Below, piece by piece: positions 20,168 through 32,849 of a stretch of 64,000 nt of DNA (positions are counted from its first letter, which is position 1; each line of letters begins with the position of its first letter). The notes under the pieces were generated by a model. The model saw nothing but the letters and a program-made list of their open reading frames with translations, was not told the origin of the DNA and searched no databases. A program made the position numbers and the translations under genes. Source of the DNA: Siphonodentalium dalli (lineage: Eukaryota; Mollusca; Scaphopoda; Gadilida; Siphonodentaliidae); the NCBI GenBank assembly GCA_032622095.1, contig CP136067.1, forward strand, positions 51,933,899 to 51,997,898, read 5' to 3'.

Positions 20168-23100
20168 GAGTTCATGTAAGTTGCAAATAATGCTCAATAC
20201 ATATTATATATGGATGTTGTTTTTTCTGTCATAATATCATAAATCAAAATAAAACGTCCCATGCTGGCCTGTTATTTCAAAGCAGCGGTGTCCGAGACTC
20301 AAATAATATTTTTTATTTGGCTTTAGGCTTCTTTCCATTTTATTCCACACCCATCGATACGAGGCACATGTATTCAACGGAATACGAGCCATTGAATACA
20401 TATTAGTGTATACCTCTAGTTGAGTACATGCCGGAACTATTCTCGTTGACGTTGTCGCCAAGAAAGATGACGTACATTACGTCAACGATCCTATTCGGGT
20501 GATGCCCTGAAAATTACTGGTTATTCATCAGTTAAATCACAATAAAGGTAGTGCTAGTATCAATGAAGGTGACAGTAATGGATTTAATTTATATGACACA
20601 ACGGTCAAGAAGAAATACAGAACACGACTTGCATCATAGTCTCGAATCTTTTATCGAACTACCGTACTGACCCGCGTTTAGGCCCAGGGGGGCCTTTGTT
20701 TTATTTGAGCTCAAAAATCCAAGTGGGCTTAAACTCGAATATGACCCTTTGCAAACCAAAAATCCCAAGAAATCGGGAGAGTAAAACTGAAGAAATGGAT
20801 CCAAAAAATAAAGTCGATCCAACAGAGATTCGGGGAAATATACACGGCTTATAGATTAAATAAAGTTAAGTATAAGTTACTTTGAGAAAGTATTTTTTTC
20901 ATTTTGATGTGTATATTAAAATATTAGCAACCACAACGCGCAGGCGCGTTGTTGCTTTTCAAGTTTAGGCGTGAATGACGTCATTAATTTTTACAATACC
21001 ATGAAACAGCATTTCGACGCGATGAAAATCCGGACAAGAAACATGGGTTAAAAATCACGTGACTTCCGCTTCGCTTTCGCACAGAATCATGGGAACAATA
21101 ATATCCCAAAAAGAAACGGTGACACAGAATCGGAAGTGGACCAACGGGATTGTTATAAAATTAACAACTTTAGTTTTTCTGAACAATTCCTACGTGATTT
21201 TGGCCTATAGATTAGTTTCGTTTGACCAATTTCGTTGGTTAGCTGAATAAAATCAGCGAAGACGTCATGACATGGTCCATGACGTCATTTGCGTCATTTG
21301 GTGTTGTGGGCTAGAATCCAGAAAAAATTGGTCTCCGCAGGAAACACTGATTTCACATCAGTATACTAGACTTGGTTGCATTTATAACCGTTTTCGCAAA
21401 AGATATATGCGAAAATAGCACAAGCAAACGTGCCTGCTTCAGAATCAAATTACCACAGTTGATTAGCCAAGGATGTACCCTTTCCAACAATGTATAGCAC
21501 GACATCGTGTGTTGCGCCGATGTTTACTTATGGTGTTTTGTAATAACGATCCCGCCTTAGCTGCGTGTAATTTTCCTCCGTACAAATTGCTTAGCGAAAA
21601 ATCCCCCTAATAGGCGGACAACATATTCAATAAGTTCCCGTCTCGCAACGATTTGGCCTCACAGACATATCAGCCGCTTATCAATTCCTTCGAGATAAAT
21701 GATTGAACCAATCTACCCTAACAAGGGGGATTTTTTCACGGTTGTATGTCGCGCGAATAGTATTGGCTGGCTGCCAGGTATTCACACTCAACATCGGAAC
21801 GCGGCTTATTATTTGAAATCATTTGTGAGCAGTGGTGGCAGCGGGGAAGTCAAATTATATGTCCATCATAACATGGGTCGCCTTCGTTGGAGAAGTAGGA
21901 ATTAAGCCTCAACCAAATTTGTTGTCAAGTTGACGTGGGGGGCTTATATGACCTTGACCTTGACCATAAAACGACCTTGACCTCTGTTGAAAGACATCTC
22001 ACTTAAAGGGCCATTTTGCTAGATATGTGTTGCGATGTACGCGCTCATGTCAATATTCAGAGGCCTTTTATAGCTATCCTTTAGAAATATACCGGTATCG
22101 AGGCTCCTACATACGCGAGTCTGTATGTGACGAACAGAAACATGGGAGTACGATATCAATTTAAACTTGACCTCCATAAAGAATCTATTATATGTTTGAG
22201 GAAAGTTTTGGTCTGTGCGTGTGGGTGTGTGTGTATGTGTGTGTGTGTGTGTGTTTCCGCGATGGAATCGGAAACGGCTAACCGATTTTGACGAAACTTG
22301 CTACGGGTATGTAGTTTGACCTGTGGACTAACATGGGTATATCCGTTTGCCCGTGCGGCGTCACCTTGACCTTCAAATGACCTTGAACTCAAGTTCTCCG
22401 CTGAGCCGATTTTCACCAAATTTGGTATGTGTGGGTAGTTTCAGGCGCTGAGCAATTTCGTCACACCCGGATGCCCGTGCGGCGTGAACTTGAGATTTTA
22501 AATGACATTGAACTGTATCTGGGTATCCACTGGGCCGATTTCCACCATTTTTTGGGGGTGTTGGTGTAGATGGGGATGCCAACAAATTTCGTCTCACCAA
22601 CATGCCCGTCAGACAGGTACCCAGCTAAAACCTAATGTATAGTTTGTGACTTTTGTCTGTTAGCTATGGCCGGGAAAACTTCCGGACGGATTTCGACGAA
22701 ACTTGATACCTAAGTGTACGTTTGTCCGGGAAGTGTTTTGGACGGGTCAAAGTGTGATGCTTGATCTTCAAAATGGTCGATTCAAGATCAAATCGGGTAA
22801 TAGTGGCGGATTTCGACGATATTCGATAGCTAGGGATACTTTTGTCCGGGCAGTGTTTTGGACGGCTTAACTCGTAACCCCGACCTGACATTGACATTCA
22901 AAACGGTAAATTCAAGGTCAAATCTGGTCAAATTTCGCATAACTAGATCCGACGAAGCACCGCGTGTGGTTGCCCCGTTACGTGTCTGGCGGCCATGTTT
23001 TTCAACGAATTTCAGTCAAAATAGGAGGCTCCATCTAGAGGTCATCCTGAAGATCCATATGAAGATTGGTGGTGATCAGATGAGTGACGTGTTCTGTAGG

Positions 23101-25980
23101 GTGCACCAAAGGATATAGTCATACCATGAGTAAATTCCAATATGACCACTGGTGGCCACGTTTTTCAACAAATGGCAGTAAAAATAGGAGGCACCAATCA
23201 AGAGGTCACTCTGAAGATCCATATAATGTTTGGTGATAATCAGATGAGGGATGTGGTCTGTAGGTTGTGCCAAAGGATTTAATCATGCAAAGAGTAAAAT
23301 CAAAGATGGCTGCCGGCATCCATGTTTTTCATCGATAATTGTTCAAATTTGATAGCTCCCATCTAGAGGTGATTCATGGAGACTTTTACCTTTATCTTTC
23401 ATTCGCTTACCAGGAATGTGGTACTGCTACACCAGCTAACCCCATTTTACAACAATCTTCACCATATCTTATTTTGGATTATGCCCCTTTCATGTATTTC
23501 AAATAGACAAGCCTGCAAATAGTGTGTCTGTCATTTGCAGAATGAGGTCCCCAGATGGTGAATTCAGAGACGCTATCCTGGAAGGTGGGCTAGCATCACA
23601 AAATTCACCCTCTGAGAACTCAATCTGCAATGGGACACCTAGGATCAGATTGAATTTCCCCCAGTTGAAGTTGGTGATGTTCACCCATTAGTCAACTCGA
23701 TTATGGATTTTATCTTCTGCAAATTAGAGGATACAGAAACTTCCCAGAAGGGTAAAAGTTACTAAAAACAATCTTAATTTGAGATTATATACTTCCCAGA
23801 AGATGAGGCTAGCAGAATGAGGTACACAGAGGGTGAATTTGGTGATGCTAGTCCACTCTGAAGGATAGCATCACTAAATTCACCCTCTGGGGACCTCATT
23901 CTGCATATGATCTCCTGTGTTATTCATCCGTTTGTACTGAAATTTTGAACAAATTGAGAACATGGTAAATGCGGAACATTGTGGAAGTTAATTACCCCCA
24001 TGGTTTTCTAACCTTCTTGTGAATGTTGCTTGATTGAAAATATTACCATTTTAAAAAACCACACATTCAACTTTGACGCTCAACAACGTCGCAGGTTGAT
24101 GGGTTAACTGGGAGATCAGTGTTTGCTAAGTGCCCGATCCACTGCATTCACTCGAAAGGATCTCTGCCCCGTAAGGTGGACCAAGAAAGAAGTACCGCCT
24201 TCAATAAATCTATGGTGGTACCTCTTTCTTGGTCCATCATATGGGGCAGGGATCCTTTCGAGTGAATGCAGTGGATCAGACATGGGAGTGGTTCAAAATC
24301 ATGCCCCTTTGTTCCAAAGCAGGTGTCTTGAATGATGGATGTTTCACCAAATGTGATAAGAAAACTCTACCATATTTCAAGAAACAGTACTGGCTATGGG
24401 AAAGATCGCTTCACATAGCCAGTTTCTTGAAAATGAGTTTTCTTATCCCATTCGGTGAACAAAGCCATTGTATAAGACTTTCCTTACAGAGGGAGGTGTT
24501 TGGCTCCAACAGATCTAAGGCTTGGTTTGCCATACAGGGCATGATTCCATTATCTAGAGTGAAAACAGAGGACCAGATATGGAGGTGGTTCAAAATAATG
24601 CCCCAAAATTCCCACAACGTGACAACTGGTGAATTTGAAGAAAATCCTAAGCAGTAATGAAGCCAGTGACACTTAACCAACACTGATTAACCAGTTACAG
24701 TAATGCCCTAAATAATTGACTCCATAACCACAGAAGAATTATGGCTCATTTTTCAGGATTTAGTCGGAAATATGGCTTGAGAGCTTTCCAATGAATGGCA
24801 ACAAGCCATATTTCCGACTAAATCCTGAGAAATTACTTATAATTCTGCTGTGGTTAAGGAGTCGATTAGTTTGGGCATTACTGTAACCAATCAACTCGTG
24901 ATTCTGTTGAGCATCAAAGTTGATTTTTGAAAATGGCAAATTTTCCAATCAAACAACATTCAGGATAGAAAACCCTCGGAATAATTAACATCGACAATGT
25001 GCTGCATTTATCACGCTCTTAATTCGTTCAAAATATCGATACGATCAGGTGAATAACACACGCAGGGTATTACATGAGAGGTGCATAACTCCATCAGAAA
25101 TGGTTGGACCAGACCCAAGTTCCATCTTCACCTGTATCTTCGTGTGATTAAAGGTACTCAATCGGAGTCAATCCTATTCGATGGTCCCCATATCATCAGA
25201 TTCCAACAACAACATTTTTTTAATGCTGCTTCAGTTATCAGAATCGATTAATTTCCAAAAAATAATGCTAACCAGTCAACTATAGTATAAAATTGCCCAG
25301 AACGTGTTATTTATCAACATTTTGTTTAACGAATTTGGCTGGATTATCAAATATCTAACACCCAAATCCACTTGATTTTAGAGTTATAAATCCATCTTCA
25401 TCCGCAATTTGATCCGAGTCCATCGGCTTGACAAATATTTGCCAGGCCACCAAAAATTACATATCGGAGAAATAACAAATTTCAAAAATCTATATCTGAT
25501 CACTCTGAGCTTTGATGGGTGGGTTCCTTGAGTCAAATAAAATATTGTTTACCCCCGAAGCCAAAGAAATAGTAATTTGGGAGCATGAATTCGGATTATG
25601 CATATTACAAACCAAATATGAAAGTTATTGGATAACTATAACTCAAGATATCATCCTGACAACAAAATAATCAGCAAACTCCAAGTCGAAAAGGGTAAGA
25701 ACACTGTTAGAAATGGTCGGACTGGATCCAAATTTGATATTTACCAAGACTTTCTCATAGGAAGACCATAAACCAATCTTGATGAAATTTTGTCAAATAA
25801 TTCTAGGTAAAAATGGTTGAACCAGATCTAAATGCGAACTTGATCAGTACTTTCTCATATGAAGACCATGTACCATATTTGATAAAATTCTGTAAAATAT
25901 TACTCAAGTTATTATCCTGACAACAATCTTTTTGGACGGATGGATGGACACGGCTTGGTGACCATTTCTATAATCTCACT

Positions 25981-26508
25981 TTAAAGATACGGGCGGCGTT
26001 GGCTGTGGGTATGCAGTTAAAATATTCACCTCCGTCAAAAACCGCCATGAACAGAAAGAATAGTAAAATGTAGACAGACCTTGTTCTTATACCAATCAGA
26101 AATATGGCATAAACAGTATGTTATTGTCAAATGTTTTTCCTTTGTTATGTAAACAAAAGCAAAAAACGTTACAGAACCTGGCTTTTTTTTTTAGATCCGG
26201 ATATGGTAAACATAAAGAGCATTATTTGTTACTGTTTTCCTGATATGGAAATAATAAAGAGCGTTTATATCATTTGTGTGTGATTAACCGATAGAATTGC
26301 ACAGTGTTAAGTAAACAGAAGCAAAACTTCTGTAACACGAGCAGGCTCTTGTTTACGTACACCATCGTACGTCTTGACAAAAATATACTATTTACGCTCT
26401 GATTATGTTTGGCATAGAACAAAACTTTATATATTTTAATATTCCTTCTGTTGATGGCGATTTGAACAAATATGAAATTTCTGCAACGAACGCCGCCCGT
26501 GCCTTTAA
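25981..26508 (+). mobile_element. F1 element, L/R hybrid (unit C)
   Basis: The left 100 bp is from the truncated L copy (type A) and the remainder from the R copy (type B). The product is a full-length element with both inverted ends. It is the recombination joint of the unit. Confidence 0.8.
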
Positions 26509-29500
26509 GAGTTCATGTAAGTTGCAAATAATGCTCAATACATATTATATATGGATGTTGTTTTTTCTGTCATAATATCATAAATCAAAATAAAACGTCC
26601 CATGCTGGCCTGTTATTTCAAAGCAGCGGTGTCCGAGACTCAAATAATATTTTTTATTTGGCTTTAGGCTTCTTTCCATTTTATTCCACACCCATCGATA
26701 CGAGGCACATGTATTCAACGGAATACGAGCCATTGAATACATATTAGTGTATACCTCTAGTTGAGTACATGCCGGAACTATTCTCGTTGACGTTGTCGCC
26801 AAGAAAGATGACGTACATTACGTCAACGATCCTATTCGGGTGATGCCCTGAAAATTACTGGTTATTCATCAGTTAAATCACAATAAAGGTAGTGCTAGTA
26901 TCAATGAAGGTGACAGTAATGGATTTAATTTATATGACACAACGGTCAAGAAGAAATACAGAACACGACTTGCATCATAGTCTCGAATCTTTTATCGAAC
27001 TACCGTACTGACCCGCGTTTAGGCCCAGGGGGGCCTTTGTTTTATTTGAGCTCAAAAATCCAAGTGGGCTTAAACTCGAATATGACCCTTTGCAAACCAA
27101 AAATCCCAAGAAATCGGGAGAGTAAAACTGAAGAAATGGATCCAAAAAATAAAGTCGATCCAACAGAGATTCGGGGAAATATACACGGCTTATAGATTAA
27201 ATAAAGTTAAGTATAAGTTACTTTGAGAAAGTATTTTTTTCATTTTGATGTGTATATTAAAATATTAGCAACCACAACGCGCAGGCGCGTTGTTGCTTTT
27301 CAAGTTTAGGCGTGAATGACGTCATTAATTTTTACAATACCATGAAACAGCATTTCGACGCGATGAAAATCCGGACAAGAAACATGGGTTAAAAATCACG
27401 TGACTTCCGCTTCGCTTTCGCACAGAATCATGGGAACAATAATATCCCAAAAAGAAACGGTGACACAGAATCGGAAGTGGACCAACGGGATTGTTATAAA
27501 ATTAACAACTTTAGTTTTTCTGAACAATTCCTACGTGATTTTGGCCTATAGATTAGTTTCGTTTGACCAATTTCGTTGGTTAGCTGAATAAAATCAGCGA
27601 AGACGTCATGACATGGTCCATGACGTCATTTGCGTCATTTGGTGTTGTGGGCTAGAATCCAGAAAAAATTGGTCTCCGCAGGAAACACTGATTTCACATC
27701 AGTATACTAGACTTGGTTGCATTTATAACCGTTTTCGCAAAAGATATATGCGAAAATAGCACAAGCAAACGTGCCTGCTTCAGAATCAAATTACCACAGT
27801 TGATTAGCCAAGGATGTACCCTTTCCAACAATGTATAGCACGACATCGTGTGTTGCGCCGATGTTTACTTATGGTGTTTTGTAATAACGATCCCGCCTTA
27901 GCTGCGTGTAATTTTCCTCCGTACAAATTGCTTAGCGAAAAATCCCCCTAATAGGCGGACAACATATTCAATAAGTTCCCGTCTCGCAACGATTTGGCCT
28001 CACAGACATATCAGCCGCTTATCAATTCCTTCGAGATAAATGATTGAACCAATCTACCCTAACAAGGGGGATTTTTTCACGGTTGTATGTCGCGCGAATA
28101 GTATTGGCTGGCTGCCAGGTATTCACACTCAACATCGGAACGCGGCTTATTATTTGAAATCATTTGTGAGCAGTGGTGGCAGCGGGGAAGTCAAATTATA
28201 TGTCCATCATAACATGGGTCGCCTTCGTTGGAGAAGTAGGAATTAAGCCTCAACCAAATTTGTTGTCAAGTTGACGTGGGGGGCTTATATGACCTTGACC
28301 TTGACCATAAAACGACCTTGACCTCTGTTGAAAGACATCTCACTTAAAGGGCCATTTTGCTAGATATGTGTTGCGATGTACGCGCTCATGTCAATATTCA
28401 GAGGCCTTTTATAGCTATCCTTTAGAAATATACCGGTATCGAGGCTCCTACATACGCGAGTCTGTATGTGACGAACAGAAACATGGGAGTACGATATCAA
28501 TTTAAACTTGACCTCCATAAAGAATCTATTATATGTTTGAGGAAAGTTTTGGTCTGTGCGTGTGGGTGTGTGTGTATGTGTGTGTGTGTGTGTGTTTCCG
28601 CGATGGAATCGGAAACGGCTAACCGATTTTGACGAAACTTGCTACGGGTATGTAGTTTGACCTGTGGACTAACATGGGTATATCCGTTTGCCCGTGCGGC
28701 GTCACCTTGACCTTCAAATGACCTTGAACTCAAGTTCTCCGCTGAGCCGATTTTCACCAAATTTGGTATGTGTGGGTAGTTTCAGGCGCTGAGCAATTTC
28801 GTCACACCCGGATGCCCGTGCGGCGTGAACTTGAGATTTTAAATGACATTGAACTGTATCTGGGTATCCACTGGGCCGATTTCCACCATTTTTTGGGGGT
28901 GTTGGTGTAGATGGGGATGCCAACAAATTTCGTCTCACCAACATGCCCGTCAGACAGGTACCCAGCTAAAACCTAATGTATAGTTTGTGACTTTTGTCTG
29001 TTAGCTATGGCCGGGAAAACTTCCGGACGGATTTCGACGAAACTTGATACCTAAGTGTACGTTTGTCCGGGAAGTGTTTTGGACGGGTCAAAGTGTGATG
29101 CTTGATCTTCAAAATGGTCGATTCAAGATCAAATCGGGTAATAGTGGCGGATTTCGACGATATTCGATAGCTAGGGATACTTTTGTCCGGGCAGTGTTTT
29201 GGACGGCTTAACTCGTAACCCCGACCTGACATTGACATTCAAAACGGTAAATTCAAGGTCAAATCTGGTCAAATTTCGCATAACTAGATCCGACGAAGCA
29301 CCGCGTGTGGTTGCCCCGTTACGTGTCTGGCGGCCATGTTTTTCAACGAATTTCAGTCAAAATAGGAGGCTCCATCTAGAGGTCATCCTGAAGATCCATA
29401 TGAAGATTGGTGGTGATCAGATGAGTGACGTGTTCTGTAGGGTGCACCAAAGGATATAGTCATACCATGAGTAAATTCCAATATGACCACTGGTGGCCAC

Positions 29501-32321
29501 GTTTTTCAACAAATGGCAGTAAAAATAGGAGGCACCAATCAAGAGGTCACTCTGAAGATCCATATAATGTTTGGTGATAATCAGATGAGGGATGTGGTCT
29601 GTAGGTTGTGCCAAAGGATTTAATCATGCAAAGAGTAAAATCAAAGATGGCTGCCGGCATCCATGTTTTTCATCGATAATTGTTCAAATTTGATAGCTCC
29701 CATCTAGAGGTGATTCATGGAGACTTTTACCTTTATCTTTCATTCGCTTACCAGGAATGTGGTACTGCTACACCAGCTAACCCCATTTTACAACAATCTT
29801 CACCATATCTTATTTTGGATTATGCCCCTTTCATGTATTTCAAATAGACAAGCCTGCAAATAGTGTGTCTGTCATTTGCAGAATGAGGTCCCCAGATGGT
29901 GAATTCAGAGACGCTATCCTGGAAGGTGGGCTAGCATCACAAAATTCACCCTCTGAGAACTCAATCTGCAATGGGACACCTAGGATCAGATTGAATTTCC
30001 CCCAGTTGAAGTTGGTGATGTTCACCCATTAGTCAACTCGATTATGGATTTTATCTTCTGCAAATTAGAGGATACAGAAACTTCCCAGAAGGGTAAAAGT
30101 TACTAAAAACAATCTTAATTTGAGATTATATACTTCCCAGAAGATGAGGCTAGCAGAATGAGGTACACAGAGGGTGAATTTGGTGATGCTAGTCCACTCT
30201 GAAGGATAGCATCACTAAATTCACCCTCTGGGGACCTCATTCTGCATATGATCTCCTGTGTTATTCATCCGTTTGTACTGAAATTTTGAACAAATTGAGA
30301 ACATGGTAAATGCGGAACATTGTGGAAGTTAATTACCCCCATGGTTTTCTAACCTTCTTGTGAATGTTGCTTGATTGAAAATATTACCATTTTAAAAAAC
30401 CACACATTCAACTTTGACGCTCAACAACGTCGCAGGTTGATGGGTTAACTGGGAGATCAGTGTTTGCTAAGTGCCCGATCCACTGCATTCACTCGAAAGG
30501 ATCTCTGCCCCGTAAGGTGGACCAAGAAAGAAGTACCGCCTTCAATAAATCTATGGTGGTACCTCTTTCTTGGTCCATCATATGGGGCAGGGATCCTTTC
30601 GAGTGAATGCAGTGGATCAGACATGGGAGTGGTTCAAAATCATGCCCCTTTGTTCCAAAGCAGGTGTCTTGAATGATGGATGTTTCACCAAATGTGATAA
30701 GAAAACTCTACCATATTTCAAGAAACAGTACTGGCTATGGGAAAGATCGCTTCACATAGCCAGTTTCTTGAAAATGAGTTTTCTTATCCCATTCGGTGAA
30801 CAAAGCCATTGTATAAGACTTTCCTTACAGAGGGAGGTGTTTGGCTCCAACAGATCTAAGGCTTGGTTTGCCATACAGGGCATGATTCCATTATCTAGAG
30901 TGAAAACAGAGGACCAGATATGGAGGTGGTTCAAAATAATGCCCCAAAATTCCCACAACGTGACAACTGGTGAATTTGAAGAAAATCCTAAGCAGTAATG
31001 AAGCCAGTGACACTTAACCAACACTGATTAACCAGTTACAGTAATGCCCTAAATAATTGACTCCATAACCACAGAAGAATTATGGCTCATTTTTCAGGAT
31101 TTAGTCGGAAATATGGCTTGAGAGCTTTCCAATGAATGGCAACAAGCCATATTTCCGACTAAATCCTGAGAAATTACTTATAATTCTGCTGTGGTTAAGG
31201 AGTCGATTAGTTTGGGCATTACTGTAACCAATCAACTCGTGATTCTGTTGAGCATCAAAGTTGATTTTTGAAAATGGCAAATTTTCCAATCAAACAACAT
31301 TCAGGATAGAAAACCCTCGGAATAATTAACATCGACAATGTGCTGCATTTATCACGCTCTTAATTCGTTCAAAATATCGATACGATCAGGTGAATAACAC
31401 ACGCAGGGTATTACATGAGAGGTGCATAACTCCATCAGAAATGGTTGGACCAGACCCAAGTTCCATCTTCACCTGTATCTTCGTGTGATTAAAGGTACTC
31501 AATCGGAGTCAATCCTATTCGATGGTCCCCATATCATCAGATTCCAACAACAACATTTTTTTAATGCTGCTTCAGTTATCAGAATCGATTAATTTCCAAA
31601 AAATAATGCTAACCAGTCAACTATAGTATAAAATTGCCCAGAACGTGTTATTTATCAACATTTTGTTTAACGAATTTGGCTGGATTATCAAATATCTAAC
31701 ACCCAAATCCACTTGATTTTAGAGTTATAAATCCATCTTCATCCGCAATTTGATCCGAGTCCATCGGCTTGACAAATATTTGCCAGGCCACCAAAAATTA
31801 CATATCGGAGAAATAACAAATTTCAAAAATCTATATCTGATCACTCTGAGCTTTGATGGGTGGGTTCCTTGAGTCAAATAAAATATTGTTTACCCCCGAA
31901 GCCAAAGAAATAGTAATTTGGGAGCATGAATTCGGATTATGCATATTACAAACCAAATATGAAAGTTATTGGATAACTATAACTCAAGATATCATCCTGA
32001 CAACAAAATAATCAGCAAACTCCAAGTCGAAAAGGGTAAGAACACTGTTAGAAATGGTCGGACTGGATCCAAATTTGATATTTACCAAGACTTTCTCATA
32101 GGAAGACCATAAACCAATCTTGATGAAATTTTGTCAAATAATTCTAGGTAAAAATGGTTGAACCAGATCTAAATGCGAACTTGATCAGTACTTTCTCATA
32201 TGAAGACCATGTACCATATTTGATAAAATTCTGTAAAATATTACTCAAGTTATTATCCTGACAACAATCTTTTTGGACGGATGGATGGACACGGCTTGGT
32301 GACCATTTCTATAATCTCACT
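25981..32321. repeat. Unit C (R-only hybrid unit, 6341 bp)
   Basis: The first 100 bases carry type-A L variants (CCGCCATGAAC, GACAGACCTTG). From 26152 onward the sequence is type-B R (AAACAAAAGC, then TTACGCTCTG and GCATAGAAC). The switch lies in 26081-26151, where both parents are identical. The length equals the type-B R segment exactly. Confidence 0.92.
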
Positions 32322-32849
32322 TTAAAGATACGGGCGGCGTTGGCTGTGGGTATGCAGTTAAAATATTCACCTCCGTCAAAAACCGCCATGAACAGAAAGA
32401 ATAGTAAAATGTAGACAGACCTTGTTCTTATACCAATCAGAAATATGGCATAAACAGTATGTTATTGTCAAATGTTTTTCCTTTGTTATGTAAACAAAAG
32501 CAAAAAACGTTACAGAACCTGGCTTTTTTTTTTAGATCCGGATATGGTAAACATAAAGAGCATTATTTGTTACTGTTTTCCTGATATGGAAATAATAAAG
32601 AGCGTTTATATCATTTGTGTGTGATTAACCGATAGAATTGCACAGTGTTAAGTAAACAGAAGCAAAACTTCTGTAACACGAGCAGGCTCTTGTTTACGTA
32701 CACCATCGTACGTCTTGACAAAAATATACTATTTACGCTCTGATTATGTTTGGCATAGAACAAAACTTTATATATTTTAATATTCCTTCTGTTGATGGCG
32801 ATTTGAACAAATATGAAATTTCTGCAACGAACGCCGCCCGTGCCTTTAA
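32322..32849 (+). mobile_element. F1 element, L/R hybrid (unit D)
   Basis: Same hybrid structure as in unit C, with the same crossover interval. Confidence 0.8.

Larger units (their letters stand above)
13080..25980. repeat. Unit B (L+R type, 12901 bp)
   Basis: L segment 13080-19639 (6560 bp) is followed by R segment 19640-25980 (6341 bp). It differs from unit A by scattered substitutions and indels: E1 is complete, a hairpin arm in E3 is missing 23 bp, 16 bp present in A around 1549-1580 are absent, and E5 is absent. Its R segment is the type found in units C and D. Confidence 0.93.
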
